From the IMG/VR virus record IMGVR_UViG_3300049825_000344, positions 1 to 22,421 of that record: a DNA stretch of 22,421 nt, one strand, 5' to 3'. The notes under the pieces were generated by a model. The model saw only the letters and a list, made by a program, of their open reading frames with translations. It did no database searches and was not told where the DNA came from. This DNA comes from a virus. The position numbers were made by a program, and so were the translations under genes. Positions within the stretch are counted from its first letter, which is position 1. The number at the start of each line of letters is the position of its first letter. Positions 1 through 6,456 of this stretch are shown one piece after another.

Positions 1-257
1 ATCTGGACGGCAAGCTGCACCGCGTTGATGGTCCAGCGATCAAACGTGCAGACGGCAGCGAGCGCTGGTATCTAGACGACAAGCTGCACCGCGTTGATAG
101 TCCTGCGGTCAAAAATACAAAAGGCAACACGGCAGAAGAATGGTGGCAGGACGGCAAGCTGCACCGCGAAGATGGTCCGGCGATCACGTGGAGAGATGGC
201 GGTTTAAGCTGGTACCTGAATGGTACATCACTAAAAAGGCCTCCAAATGAAAAATAA
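1..257 (+). CDS. MORN-like tandem-repeat protein, 5' partial
   Basis: This is the 3' end of a gene that begins before the window; the reading frame starts at base 3. The visible 84 residues are built from repeats of the form KRADGSE.WY.DDKLHRVDGPA, with unit starts near 39, 108 and 183. The spacing is 69 bases and then 75, because one unit has two extra codons. The repeat resembles the WY.NGK.HR.DGPA units common in phage proteins, often labelled MORN-variant repeats. No catalytic residues are apparent and the function is unknown. The last 11 bases overlap the start of the next gene. Bases 17-62 are identical to 1023-1068 in the complete paralogue downstream, so the two genes are recent duplicates or have exchanged sequence. 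Confidence 0.8.
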   Translation, partial: LDGKLHRVDGPAIKRADGSERWYLDDKLHRVDSPAVKNTKGNTAEEWWQDGKLHREDGPAITWRDGGLSWYLNGTSLKRPPNEK

Positions 258-657
258 ATTCTGGAAAGACAGCACATATGCAATCGTCAAAGCGATCAAA
301 GCAAATGGCAATCAAAAAAGTATAGTGACGCGGTGGAAAGAGCAAGTCGAATATTGGGCTAAACTCAATCCTTCTGATACTGATGCAATTGCTTGTATGG
401 CTTGGTTGCCTTTATGGAAGACTCGCCCTTTCTATAAGGTTTCAGAGCTTCGACCTATATGGCCAGCTCTCGCGATTGCCGTAGGCTATACGGATAAATG
501 GATTCCTGCTTCGCACATAGTTCGTTTGGATAACGAACTTGAATATGCAGGACTTCCAAGTTTTAGACATAATGGCGAAAAATATTTCATTATCGAACGT
601 CCGCATTATTGGAAAAATGCAAATATGCAGGAGAGAATTGATGTACTCAATAGCTGA
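247..657 (+). CDS. hypothetical protein (136 aa)
   Basis: I do not recognise this protein. It is a soluble-looking 136-residue polypeptide, rich in Trp and Tyr, with a basic N-terminus. The middle segment around W72-P73-A74-L75 reads like a hydrophobic helix followed by a loop, and the C-terminal third (around residues 95-125) is aromatic and charged. There is no signal peptide, membrane segment or metal-binding cluster. The ATG overlaps the stop of the upstream repeat-protein gene by 11 bases, and the C-terminus runs over the start of the MerR-like gene at 641, so the three are probably translated together. Its place between two copies of the repeat gene suggests an accessory rather than a core phage role; that is inference from position only. 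Confidence 0.75.
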   Translation: MKNKFWKDSTYAIVKAIKANGNQKSIVTRWKEQVEYWAKLNPSDTDAIACMAWLPLWKTRPFYKVSELRPIWPALAIAVGYTDKWIPASHIVRLDNELEYAGLPSFRHNGEKYFIIERPHYWKNANMQERIDVLNS

Positions 658-961
658 AATAGCAAAAGCCGGGCGATGTTCTCCTAGAGCTATACGGTAT
701 TGGGAAGATTTAGGGTTGCTTGGTGAAGTCCTGCGGACCGACGGCGATACTCGGCGTTACACAGATGTTCAAATTCAAAAAGCAAGGATTATATCCGCTT
801 GTCAATTTGTCGATTGGCCTCTTAGTAATGTGGAAGAAATACTAAATAATTGGACTCCGCTAAGACGTGCAGATGTTGTGCAAGCGTTGAAATCTTATGT
901 CGATACTGCACAAGAGCTTATCGAAGAATTGCCCCAGCCTAAGCAGGAATATGATTTATGA
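641..961 (+). CDS. MerR-like helix-turn-helix DNA-binding protein
   Basis: The 106-residue protein begins M-Y-S-I-A-E-I-A-K and continues with R-A-I-R-Y-W-E-D-L-G-L-L, the classic winged-helix start of MerR regulators. It is followed by R-R-Y-T-D-V-Q-I, the wing and second helix. The DNA-binding domain fills about residues 1-70; the rest is a short helical, probably dimerising tail with no Cys-rich metal site. The reading frame stays open back to 539, but 641 has a GGAGA ribosome site seven bases upstream and begins at the domain, so it is the likely start. The gene ends at an ATGA overlap with the repeat-protein gene. MerR proteins usually act as dimeric transcription switches; the target here is unknown. 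It could instead be a structural or excisionase-type DNA binder. Confidence 0.8.
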   Translation: MYSIAEIAKAGRCSPRAIRYWEDLGLLGEVLRTDGDTRRYTDVQIQKARIISACQFVDWPLSNVEEILNNWTPLRRADVVQALKSYVDTAQELIEELPQPKQEYDL

Positions 962-1380
962 CAAATCCAAAAATGATCAAACGTGCAGACGGCAGCGAAA
1001 GTTGGTATCAAGATGGCAAGAGGCACCGCGTTGATGGTCCAGCGATCAAACGTGCAGACGGCAGCGAGTTTTGGTATCTGGACGACAAGCTGCACCGCGT
1101 TGATGGTCCAGCGATCAAACGAGCAAACGGCAGCGAAGAATGGTGGATGAACGACAAGCGGCACCGCGCTGATGGTCCAGCGATCAAACGTGCAGACGGC
1201 AGCGAAGAATGGTATTTGGACGGCAAGCGGCACCGTGTTGATGGGCCAGCGTTCAAAAATACAGACGGCAGCGAAGCATGGTATCAGGACGGCAAGCTGC
1301 ACCGCGCTGATGGTCCAGCGGTCACATACGCAGACGGCAGCGAAGAATGGTATGTGAACGACAAGAGTATTTTGAAATGA
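958..1380 (+). CDS. MORN-like tandem-repeat protein (140 aa)
   Basis: The whole protein after a five-residue leader is a tandem array. Five full 23-residue units and part of a sixth follow the pattern K-R-A-D-G-S-E-x-W-Y-x-D-x-K-x-H-R-x-D-G-P-A-I. The conserved Trp-Tyr, Gly-Lys, His-Arg and Asp-Gly-Pro positions match the WY/GK/HR/DGPA repeat of many phage proteins related to MORN-variant repeats, which form beta-hairpin ribbons. No enzyme motif is present, so a binding or scaffold role is more likely than catalysis, but this is inference. The start overlaps the MerR-like stop (ATGA), and the stop overlaps the next start the same way. The opposite strand is open across the array only because of the repeat's composition. 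Confidence 0.85.
   Translation: MTNPKMIKRADGSESWYQDGKRHRVDGPAIKRADGSEFWYLDDKLHRVDGPAIKRANGSEEWWMNDKRHRADGPAIKRADGSEEWYLDGKRHRVDGPAFKNTDGSEAWYQDGKLHRADGPAVTYADGSEEWYVNDKSILK
976..1366 (+). repeat. 69-bp tandem coding repeats
   Basis: Units begin at 976, 1045, 1114, 1183, 1252 and 1321, exactly 69 bases apart, and the last unit is incomplete. Neighbouring units are very similar in DNA as well as protein, which suggests recent expansion or ongoing homogenisation. A related but diverging array lies at 1-230. These are coding repeats with no spacers, not a CRISPR array. Confidence 0.9.
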
Positions 1381-1559
1381 CAAATCCAACTATTTCGGGT
1401 CTTTACTGTGCTGAAGTTTATTTCGGGTGGAAGCTTTTGGAATGGCACGAGGGCGCTTGGTGGCATCAAGGATTGCGTTCCCGCTGGACCGCTGGCGAGC
1501 CTATTCAATTTATAGGGCCGATGCCTAAATTATCAACTGATATGGAATTTGATTTGTGA
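1377..1559 (+). CDS. small hypothetical protein (60 aa)
   Basis: I do not recognise this 60-residue protein. It is rich in Trp, Gly and Tyr (W-K-L-L-E-W-H-E-G-A-W-W-H is the central segment) and ends in the acidic tail M-E-F-D-L. The frame is open from 1347, but the ATG at 1377 forms an ATGA overlap with the preceding stop. It repeats the thirteen-base start ATGACAAATCCAA of the repeat-protein gene at 958, so 1377 is the better start. The Trp-rich pattern resembles small beta-sheet phage proteins of unknown role. Its end overlaps a GTG start for the next gene, giving the coupled chain seen across this block. Confidence 0.65.
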   Translation: MTNPTISGLYCAEVYFGWKLLEWHEGAWWHQGLRSRWTAGEPIQFIGPMPKLSTDMEFDL

Positions 1560-1909
1560 ATTATATTTTGAACCTGCAAGAGTTTGCTGAATCAAATCTC
1601 TGTCCAGTAGAATGGGGCAGGGAAATTCAGGCGCTAATTGATATTTGTGAAGAGTTAGATTATCATCTTGAGCAAATACGCGACAGCCTGAATCTACCTT
1701 TTCCGCATACTATGGAGTTAGTAGATAGAGCGCGCGAAGTGACAAATTTGCACGATGATGTGATTGAAGAATTGGATACTATCGGACTATCTGAATATGG
1801 ACCTGCCGGGACCTCTACAGCTACAATTCTTCGCGCGGCCTTAGGTGCTTTGACCGCTGATCAAATCGACGATCTCTTGACCAAGAGCAAACAGGATTAT
1901 GATTTGTGA
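1556..1909 (+). CDS. hypothetical helical protein (117 aa)
   Basis: This unrecognised 117-residue acidic protein looks mostly helical. Leu/Ile/Glu-rich stretches at about residues 20-45 and 50-78 have a coiled-coil-like pattern, and a third helix (A-L-G-A-L-T-A-D-Q-I-D-D-L-L) precedes the tail K-Q-D-Y-D-L. It starts with GTG inside a GTGA overlap with the preceding stop and ends in a GTGA overlap with the helicase gene. Its translation is therefore probably tied to the helicase. An adaptor or regulatory partner of the helicase is possible, but only the arrangement suggests it. Confidence 0.7.
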   Translation: MNYILNLQEFAESNLCPVEWGREIQALIDICEELDYHLEQIRDSLNLPFPHTMELVDRAREVTNLHDDVIEELDTIGLSEYGPAGTSTATILRAALGALTADQIDDLLTKSKQDYDL

Positions 1910-3537
1910 AAGTTACAGTCAACGGCAATAATTTTGTGTTGCATGTCCCTGCTGCAAAAAAGAGCGATGTAGCGAAGCTTATGGCAGAGCGTGGCTTGCT
2001 GTTTAGTACGTCTGCTTCTTCGCGAGCAGAGGCTGTGCTGTTCTCGCATAATCCTTATGCTCTTGCTGATCTAGCAGAAACAGATTCCGAAACTCTCGGA
2101 GTCTACCGTCAAAAAATTGATCAGTCTCGTTCACTGCAAGGTATAGGAACACGGTTTTTACCTCCTGATGTTGAACTTTGGGATTATCAGAAAGCCACAT
2201 TAGATTATCTCTTGGCGCGGAGCGGCGGGATCAATGGCGACGCGCCGGGCTTGGGCAAGACAATCACGTCCATAGCTTATTGCAACGAACGTGAAGCGCA
2301 GCGTATCTTGGTCATAGTTCCGGCCTCAGTCCGTATTCAATGGGGCGAACAAATCAAGCGCTTTTCGACAATTCCAAAAGTCAATGTCTCTGTAATGCTC
2401 AAGGTCAAAGACGGTATTCATCCGACTGCACACTATCAAATATTGAGCTATGATGCAGCACGTAATCCGGCGATCATGCGCGCTATTTCAAAATATAAAT
2501 GGGATGTGCTGATATGTGATGAAGCTCACAAAATGAAGAATATAGACGCACTCACAACGCGCGCCATTATTGGAAACTCTCGCGGGGAGTATCACCACGG
2601 TGATATCAAGGTGAAAGCAATCTCAGGACACTGCAAAGAACATCTGGCTTTGACAGGAACTTTGTTGCTCAATAGACCGTCTGAGGCATATGTCCTTTTT
2701 AGATTTTTCGACTGGGAAGCGATTGATTTTATCAGTGAGGACACTTTCAAAAACACCTATAATCGTCAAGCGGATATGAAGTCTATCAATGGTAAGCGCT
2801 TCAAGCTTGAAAGCACGAGCCTAGAGCAAGAGCTTCAAAATCGCCTGAGAGTGCATGTCATGGCTCGTCACGAAAAACGAGACGCTTTGCCTTTCATGAA
2901 ACCGCCGCGCTATTCCATCGTTAAATGCGAAGAAAAAGGCCTTGTCCGGGATGCTCTTGACGCAGAAGGAATGCTAGGTATCTCGATTGACGAAATTCAA
3001 ACGACTAAAGATTTTGAGATTTTAGGACATATCGCAGAGGCCAGAAGATTGATGGGAGTAGCTCTTGCGCCTCAGATTGCTGCCTATGCATTGGACTTTT
3101 TAGAAGGTAGCGAAGAAAAATTATGTATCTTCGCTTGGCATATAGAAGTGCTGGATATTTTTGAAAAAGCACTGTCCCACTTTGGTACGGTTCGTGTAGA
3201 CGGTCGAAAATCAGCAAATGCGAGACAAAAAGCAGTTGACGACTTTATCGAAAATGATAAAGTCAGGGTGTTCATTGGGAATATCCAATCTGCCGGAACG
3301 GGCTTAGATGGTTTACAAAAAGTTTGCTCAAAATGTTATTTAGCAGAGCCGGATTGGGTACCTGCACAAAATGAACAAGCTGTTTCGAGATTAGACCGTA
3401 TAGGTCAAGAAAATTTGGTTAGTGCAGAAATATTTGTTGCGCCCGGTTCACTATCCGAAAAAATACTCGTTCGGGCGCTGGAAAAAATGAACGTGATACA
3501 CCGTGTTATGGACCAAAAGGAGAAATCAAATGGATGA
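1906..3537 (+). CDS. SNF2-family ATP-dependent DNA helicase/translocase
   Basis: The 543-residue protein carries the superfamily 2 set of a SNF2-type translocase. A Gln-containing motif (W-D-Y-Q, Q95) precedes Walker A G-L-G-K-T at 115-119. DEAH is at 205-208 and L-T-G-T at 249-252. Motif VI, Q-A-V-S-R-L-D-R-I-G-Q, is at 491-501 with candidate arginine fingers R495 and R498. The first 80 or so residues are an extra N-terminal domain of unknown role. SNF2 proteins move along duplex DNA and remodel protein-DNA or branched structures rather than unwinding long stretches. Phage genomes often pair them with DUF2800, DUF2815 and a family A polymerase, as here. The start is GTG in a GTGA overlap. 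The end overlaps the next gene by eight bases, which carry that gene's start. Confidence 0.92.
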   Translation: MKVTVNGNNFVLHVPAAKKSDVAKLMAERGLLFSTSASSRAEAVLFSHNPYALADLAETDSETLGVYRQKIDQSRSLQGIGTRFLPPDVELWDYQKATLDYLLARSGGINGDAPGLGKTITSIAYCNEREAQRILVIVPASVRIQWGEQIKRFSTIPKVNVSVMLKVKDGIHPTAHYQILSYDAARNPAIMRAISKYKWDVLICDEAHKMKNIDALTTRAIIGNSRGEYHHGDIKVKAISGHCKEHLALTGTLLLNRPSEAYVLFRFFDWEAIDFISEDTFKNTYNRQADMKSINGKRFKLESTSLEQELQNRLRVHVMARHEKRDALPFMKPPRYSIVKCEEKGLVRDALDAEGMLGISIDEIQTTKDFEILGHIAEARRLMGVALAPQIAAYALDFLEGSEEKLCIFAWHIEVLDIFEKALSHFGTVRVDGRKSANARQKAVDDFIENDKVRVFIGNIQSAGTGLDGLQKVCSKCYLAEPDWVPAQNEQAVSRLDRIGQENLVSAEIFVAPGSLSEKILVRALEKMNVIHRVMDQKEKSNG

Positions 3538-4228
3538 ATTTATCGAAATGCGTGTTCTGGTTAAAGCAAACCAAATTCAATCAGTCTATGCCGTTTTGGC
3601 AGGATCGACTGGGATTGTTGAAAAGGCTGCTATGCCTATCATGACAAGCACGTCTACTGGCGACACTGCAAGCGACCCTACACCTGTTGAAGCCTCTGCA
3701 CCTGTTGAAGCTCCCGAGGGCGTAGACGCGCATGGTCATGCTTGGGATGCATCTCTTCATGCTTCTACGGGATCGAAGACTAAAGAAGGCCTTTGGCGCA
3801 TGAACAAGGGAGTAACCCGCCCTGCCCCTTTGGAAGGCTATCCGAAAGAGGACATTGGCACAACGGAACAAGTGCGGGAGGATTCAGCACAAGAGACCTC
3901 TGCTACAGAGCCGACTGTGACGGAAGCGGAGAACGTCCCGGAAGTGACGACGGAAGAAGATGAGTTTGCCGCTTTCACTGCCGCTGCACAGGAAGTTGAA
4001 GCTCCTAGCGAAGTGAAAATTCCAGAACGTGTATGGACTGATGCAGACCTAGGTGTCTTGTGTAATAAGGCCGCTGTCAAGATGGGCAACCCTTCTCAGA
4101 TCAAGGAAGTCATTGCAAAATACATTCCAGAAGGCGTAGTGTCGCACAGTCGCAATATTGCTGAGACTGATCGCGCCGCTTTTGCTGTTGAGATTGAAGA
4201 ATTGGCAGGTGTGAAGTTCGATAGTTAA
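3530..4228 (+). CDS. phage protein with W-D-A-S-L-H-A-S motif and low-complexity linker
   Basis: I choose the ATG at 3530 (232 residues) because AGGAGA stands seven bases upstream; the frame is open from 3503. There is a short N-terminal domain (1-30), then a Pro/Glu/Ala-rich linker. A conserved-looking block near residues 66-90, A-W-D-A-S-L-H-A-S-T-G-S-K-T-K, is followed by L-W-R-M-N-K-G-V. A second acidic linker leads to a folded C-terminal segment of about 65 residues that looks helical. The W-D-x-R/S-I/L-H-x-S-x-x-x-x-K block with a following W-R-x-x-x-G-V recurs in phage proteins encoded near replication and recombination genes, and its function is not established. The position between SNF2 helicase and nuclease suggests an adaptor role, which is inference. 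Confidence 0.8.
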   Translation: MDEFIEMRVLVKANQIQSVYAVLAGSTGIVEKAAMPIMTSTSTGDTASDPTPVEASAPVEAPEGVDAHGHAWDASLHASTGSKTKEGLWRMNKGVTRPAPLEGYPKEDIGTTEQVREDSAQETSATEPTVTEAENVPEVTTEEDEFAAFTAAAQEVEAPSEVKIPERVWTDADLGVLCNKAAVKMGNPSQIKEVIAKYIPEGVVSHSRNIAETDRAAFAVEIEELAGVKFDS

Positions 4229-4272
4229 CCCGGTAGGGTCGCACCCGCTGGCAGACCGGGAAAAGTCTGCCA
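4229..4272 (+). promoter_or_regulatory. competing RNA hairpins before the nuclease gene
   Basis: The 47-base gap holds three short stems. TGGCAGAC (4249-4256) pairs perfectly with GTCTGCCA (4265-4272). GGGT (4236-4239) pairs with ACCC (4243-4246). CCCGGT (4229-4234) can pair with ACCGGG (4255-4260), which overlaps the first stem, so the outer and downstream stems exclude each other. No run of T follows, so this is unlikely to be a simple terminator. The arrangement could set translation of the nuclease gene, but no ligand or switch class is recognised. Confidence 0.5.
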
Positions 4273-4299
4273 ACCATGATTATTGAAGGTATTGACGCT

Positions 4300-5511
4300 A
4301 TGTTAGAGCTTGATCATTCACCTCTTGGAGGTAGCGGAGCGCACCGCTTCATGAATTGCGCTGGTTCTTTTTTACTTCACAAAGAACAACTGGAATCAGG
4401 AGAGTTTGAAAACTCTGAAAGCCATTACGCAAAATTAGGCACTGCTGCGCATGAACTTTGCGCTGTGTCATTGCAGACTGATACTGAACCTTTTGAATAT
4501 CTCGGAAAAGAGTTTGACGGCTTCACGGTCGGGGCAGAAGACGGTATTAGCCTTGACGCTGTGCAGCACTATTTCAATCACTGCCAAGACATTCGTAAAG
4601 CGCACGACTTCAAAGGATGGATGCTTGTTGAGCAGACTTTCAAGCTCCCTAATCTACATCCTCTTTTGCGAGGTACCGTAGATTTTGCCTTTCTCGCTTT
4701 CGACAAGATTTATCTAAGAGATTACAAAAATGGCGAAGGTATCGGCGTTTCTGCAAAAGATAATGAACAGCTTTTATATTATGCATTTTTGCTTGCTGTA
4801 GGCGATGCACAGTGCTGCACTATGCCGAATGAGACGATTGTTTCCCTTGGCATAGTCCAACCTAATTTTTACGGATTATTTTCTGAACCTGAGGTGTGGG
4901 AGACGACATTAGGCTTTGTCCGCTCGTGGGGCCATGATACTTTGCTGCCTCATATGAAAATGCTGATGCAACCTCAAGACGTAGCAGAAAGTGATTTTGT
5001 AACCGGCGATCATTGCCAGTTCTGCCCTGTCCTTCTGGATTGCCCTAAAATGCAGCGTGCTTTCAAGGCATATGCTGCCGCTGATGAGGAGTTTATTGCT
5101 GTGTTGACGAACGAAGAACTTGACCAATATTATAGTCAGAAAGAGCAAGCACGTCGTTTCATGACAGTGTTGGAATCAACTGTACATGCGCGTCTCGTAG
5201 GCGGAAGCTCCATTCCGAGTGCAAAGCTTGTCGAGAAGAAAACAGCGCGTATATGGCGACCTGAGGCTATCACAGCACTCAAGGAAGCTTTCGGGGATCA
5301 AGCTTTTGAAGCACCCAAAATTAAAAGTCCTGCCGCGATTGAAAAACTGTCTAGTCGGGGTAAAGCTATGTCGCTGGAATGGGGCTATAAACCCGAAAGT
5401 TCAGGTCTTGCTGTTGCTCCTGTCTCTGATCCTAAGCCAGAAGCCAAAGGGGGTGGAAACGCGAAAGTGTTTGGAAACTACACGCAAGACCTAAGCACAA
5501 TGGATTTTTGA
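4300..5511 (+). CDS. DUF2800 family Cas4/AddB-like Fe-S nuclease
   Basis: This is a PD-(D/E)XK nuclease of the DUF2800 type. Counting from the upstream ATG at 4276 (411 residues), the set is H59, D136 in G-T-V-D-F-A, D149 and K151 in R-D-Y-K-N-G-E-G, and Q165. C28 in the M-N-C-A-G block and C247/C250/C256 (Cx2Cx5C) give the one-plus-three cysteine pattern that binds a 4Fe-4S cluster in Cas4 and AddB. I prefer the ATG at 4300, which has GAAGG ten bases upstream; 4276 has no ribosome site and lies just after a strong hairpin. The family sits in phage replication modules beside DUF2815 and polymerase genes, consistent with resection of DNA ends to make single strands for recombination. The exact substrate is unproven. 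The C-terminal 40 residues are a flexible tail. Confidence 0.88.
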   Translation: MLELDHSPLGGSGAHRFMNCAGSFLLHKEQLESGEFENSESHYAKLGTAAHELCAVSLQTDTEPFEYLGKEFDGFTVGAEDGISLDAVQHYFNHCQDIRKAHDFKGWMLVEQTFKLPNLHPLLRGTVDFAFLAFDKIYLRDYKNGEGIGVSAKDNEQLLYYAFLLAVGDAQCCTMPNETIVSLGIVQPNFYGLFSEPEVWETTLGFVRSWGHDTLLPHMKMLMQPQDVAESDFVTGDHCQFCPVLLDCPKMQRAFKAYAAADEEFIAVLTNEELDQYYSQKEQARRFMTVLESTVHARLVGGSSIPSAKLVEKKTARIWRPEAITALKEAFGDQAFEAPKIKSPAAIEKLSSRGKAMSLEWGYKPESSGLAVAPVSDPKPEAKGGGNAKVFGNYTQDLSTMDF

Positions 5512-5515
5512 GATA

Positions 5516-5568
5516 TTGCGCAAGAGAATTGATCCTCACTGTTGCGCGATCCTGAATATGGTAGGATC
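5516..5568 (+). promoter_or_regulatory. duplicated TTGCGC/GATCCT elements and hairpin before the SSB gene
   Basis: TTGCGC occurs at 5516-5521 and 5542-5547, and GATCCT at 5531-5536 and 5548-5553. AGGATC at 5563-5568 can pair with either GATCCT copy; the nearer pairing leaves a nine-base loop and ends just before the AAGGAA ribosome site at 5571-5576. This could be an operator, an RNA hairpin controlling the highly used single-strand-binding protein, or chance in a short gap. A clear sigma-70 promoter is not visible. Confidence 0.35.
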
Positions 5569-5582
5569 ATAAGGAAATTGAA

Positions 5583-6305
5583 ATGTCTGACATGATTAAG
5601 TATACTTTGGTAAAGCCCGCACGGTTGATTTTTTCGTCTATTGCGGTCAAATCTGCCCCGCGTGTTCAGGGAGCCGTCCCTAAGTTTTCGGGGACATTCG
5701 GAATTGAGAAAGAGGATTTTGACGCTCTCGTCAAGCTTATGGTCCAGTCGATCACAAGCGAGCTAGGTTCATTTTCCAATCCGGCAGATTATTACCTCGC
5801 CTGTCTTTCAGGAGCAACCGCTGCAAAGAGAGCAATCCAGAAAGGTGAATTTGATGCTCAAGGCAAGACCTCTGACGAAGCTTTCAAAATCAAAGATAAG
5901 GCGGAAAAGCGCGCTGCGCTCTATACGCCTTATGCAGGTATCTTGACTGCATCCTCTCAGTTCGATGTTGAGCTTGCTCGCCTTGAAGGAGGTAAAATTC
6001 TCGATATTGCGAATGAGGAACTTGCCCGTGCACAAGCTCAAAAAGACCTGTTTTATGCAGGCGCTTACGTTGTTCCTGCCGTGGCTTTGAAAGCTTATCG
6101 CCGGAAAAAAGTTGACGATAAGGACGGCGTGACTGCATTCCTGCAAAACTGTCTGTATATTCGGAAGGGTGAACGGTTGGGAACTATGGGAGGTCCAGCT
6201 AACAATGAAGTGTTTGGCGGATATGCTGGATATAGCGACCATGACCCTCTTGCGAATGCGCCAGACGGTGTTGAAAGCCGAGAGGAAGCATTCTCTGACT
6301 TCTGA
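5583..6305 (+). CDS. DUF2815 single-stranded DNA-binding protein
   Basis: The 240-residue protein begins with the DUF2815 pattern: an N-terminal strand (L-V-K-P-A-R-L-I-F-S-S-I) followed by P-K-F-S-G-T-F-G-I-E-K. It later has a K-A-Y-R-R-K-K and G-V-T-A-F-L-Q-N core, then V-F-G-G-Y-A-G-Y. DUF2815 proteins are OB-fold single-strand binders of the T7 gp2.5 type. The C-terminal residues 231-240 are acidic and end in Phe (E-S-R-E-E-A-F-S-D-F), as in gp2.5 and bacterial SSB, where such tails bind partners. AAGGAA lies seven bases before the ATG. It coats single strands made by the nuclease and feeds the polymerase; the order nuclease, SSB, polymerase supports this. Confidence 0.88.
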   Translation: MSDMIKYTLVKPARLIFSSIAVKSAPRVQGAVPKFSGTFGIEKEDFDALVKLMVQSITSELGSFSNPADYYLACLSGATAAKRAIQKGEFDAQGKTSDEAFKIKDKAEKRAALYTPYAGILTASSQFDVELARLEGGKILDIANEELARAQAQKDLFYAGAYVVPAVALKAYRRKKVDDKDGVTAFLQNCLYIRKGERLGTMGGPANNEVFGGYAGYSDHDPLANAPDGVESREEAFSDF

Positions 6306-6336
6306 TTTGTTGCTCCCTAGGCACGGAGTAAAACTG

Positions 6337-6447
6337 CCTCAATTTAGTACATCCCTGCAACTGGTAATTAGGGTGATACCCCGGTCGTTAATTCGCGACT
6401 TTATCCTAGGTCTATGCAGAAATTTGCAGGGATGTACTAAATTGAGG
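6337..6447 (+). ncRNA. 24-bp perfect inverted repeat with structured loop (unknown element)
   Basis: The left arm 6337-6360 (CCTCAATTTAG... ) is the exact reverse complement of the right arm 6424-6447 over all 24 bases. The 63-base loop holds two further stems: GGGT/ACCC at 6371-6381 with a three-base loop, and GGTCG/CGACT at 6383-6400. The right arm ends in GAGG, which is the Shine-Dalgarno core for the ATG at 6457, so in RNA the site would be buried in the stem. Possible roles are a translation or attenuation control, an RNase III processing site, a structured RNA, or a DNA cruciform acting in replication. I do not recognise any known RNA family. The inverted repeat itself is certain; its role is not. 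Confidence 0.6.
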
Positions 6448-6456
6448 AGATGAAAT

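Noticed and set aside
976-1366. CRISPR-like regular repeats
   Set aside because: The units are contiguous, coding, in frame and have no unique spacers.
895-1389. Long minus-strand reading frame opposite the repeat gene (164 codons)
   Set aside because: It is open only because the 69-bp repeat has no stop in that frame; it is antisense to a well-supported coupled gene and has no ribosome site or recognisable protein.
5542-5568. Sigma-70 promoter TTGCGC - 17 bases - GATCAT upstream of the SSB gene
   Set aside because: Both hexamers are weak (three and four of six), so it cannot be separated from chance.
5808-6242. Minus-strand open frame of 144 codons inside the SSB gene
   Set aside because: It is antisense to a strongly supported DUF2815 gene, has no ribosome site or coupling, and shows no recognisable motif.
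6337-6447. Miniature inverted-repeat transposable element
   Set aside because: The 24-bp arms would fit, but no target-site duplication is visible on the flanks, no second copy exists in the window, and the right arm supplies the ribosome site of the next gene, which suggests a built-in element.
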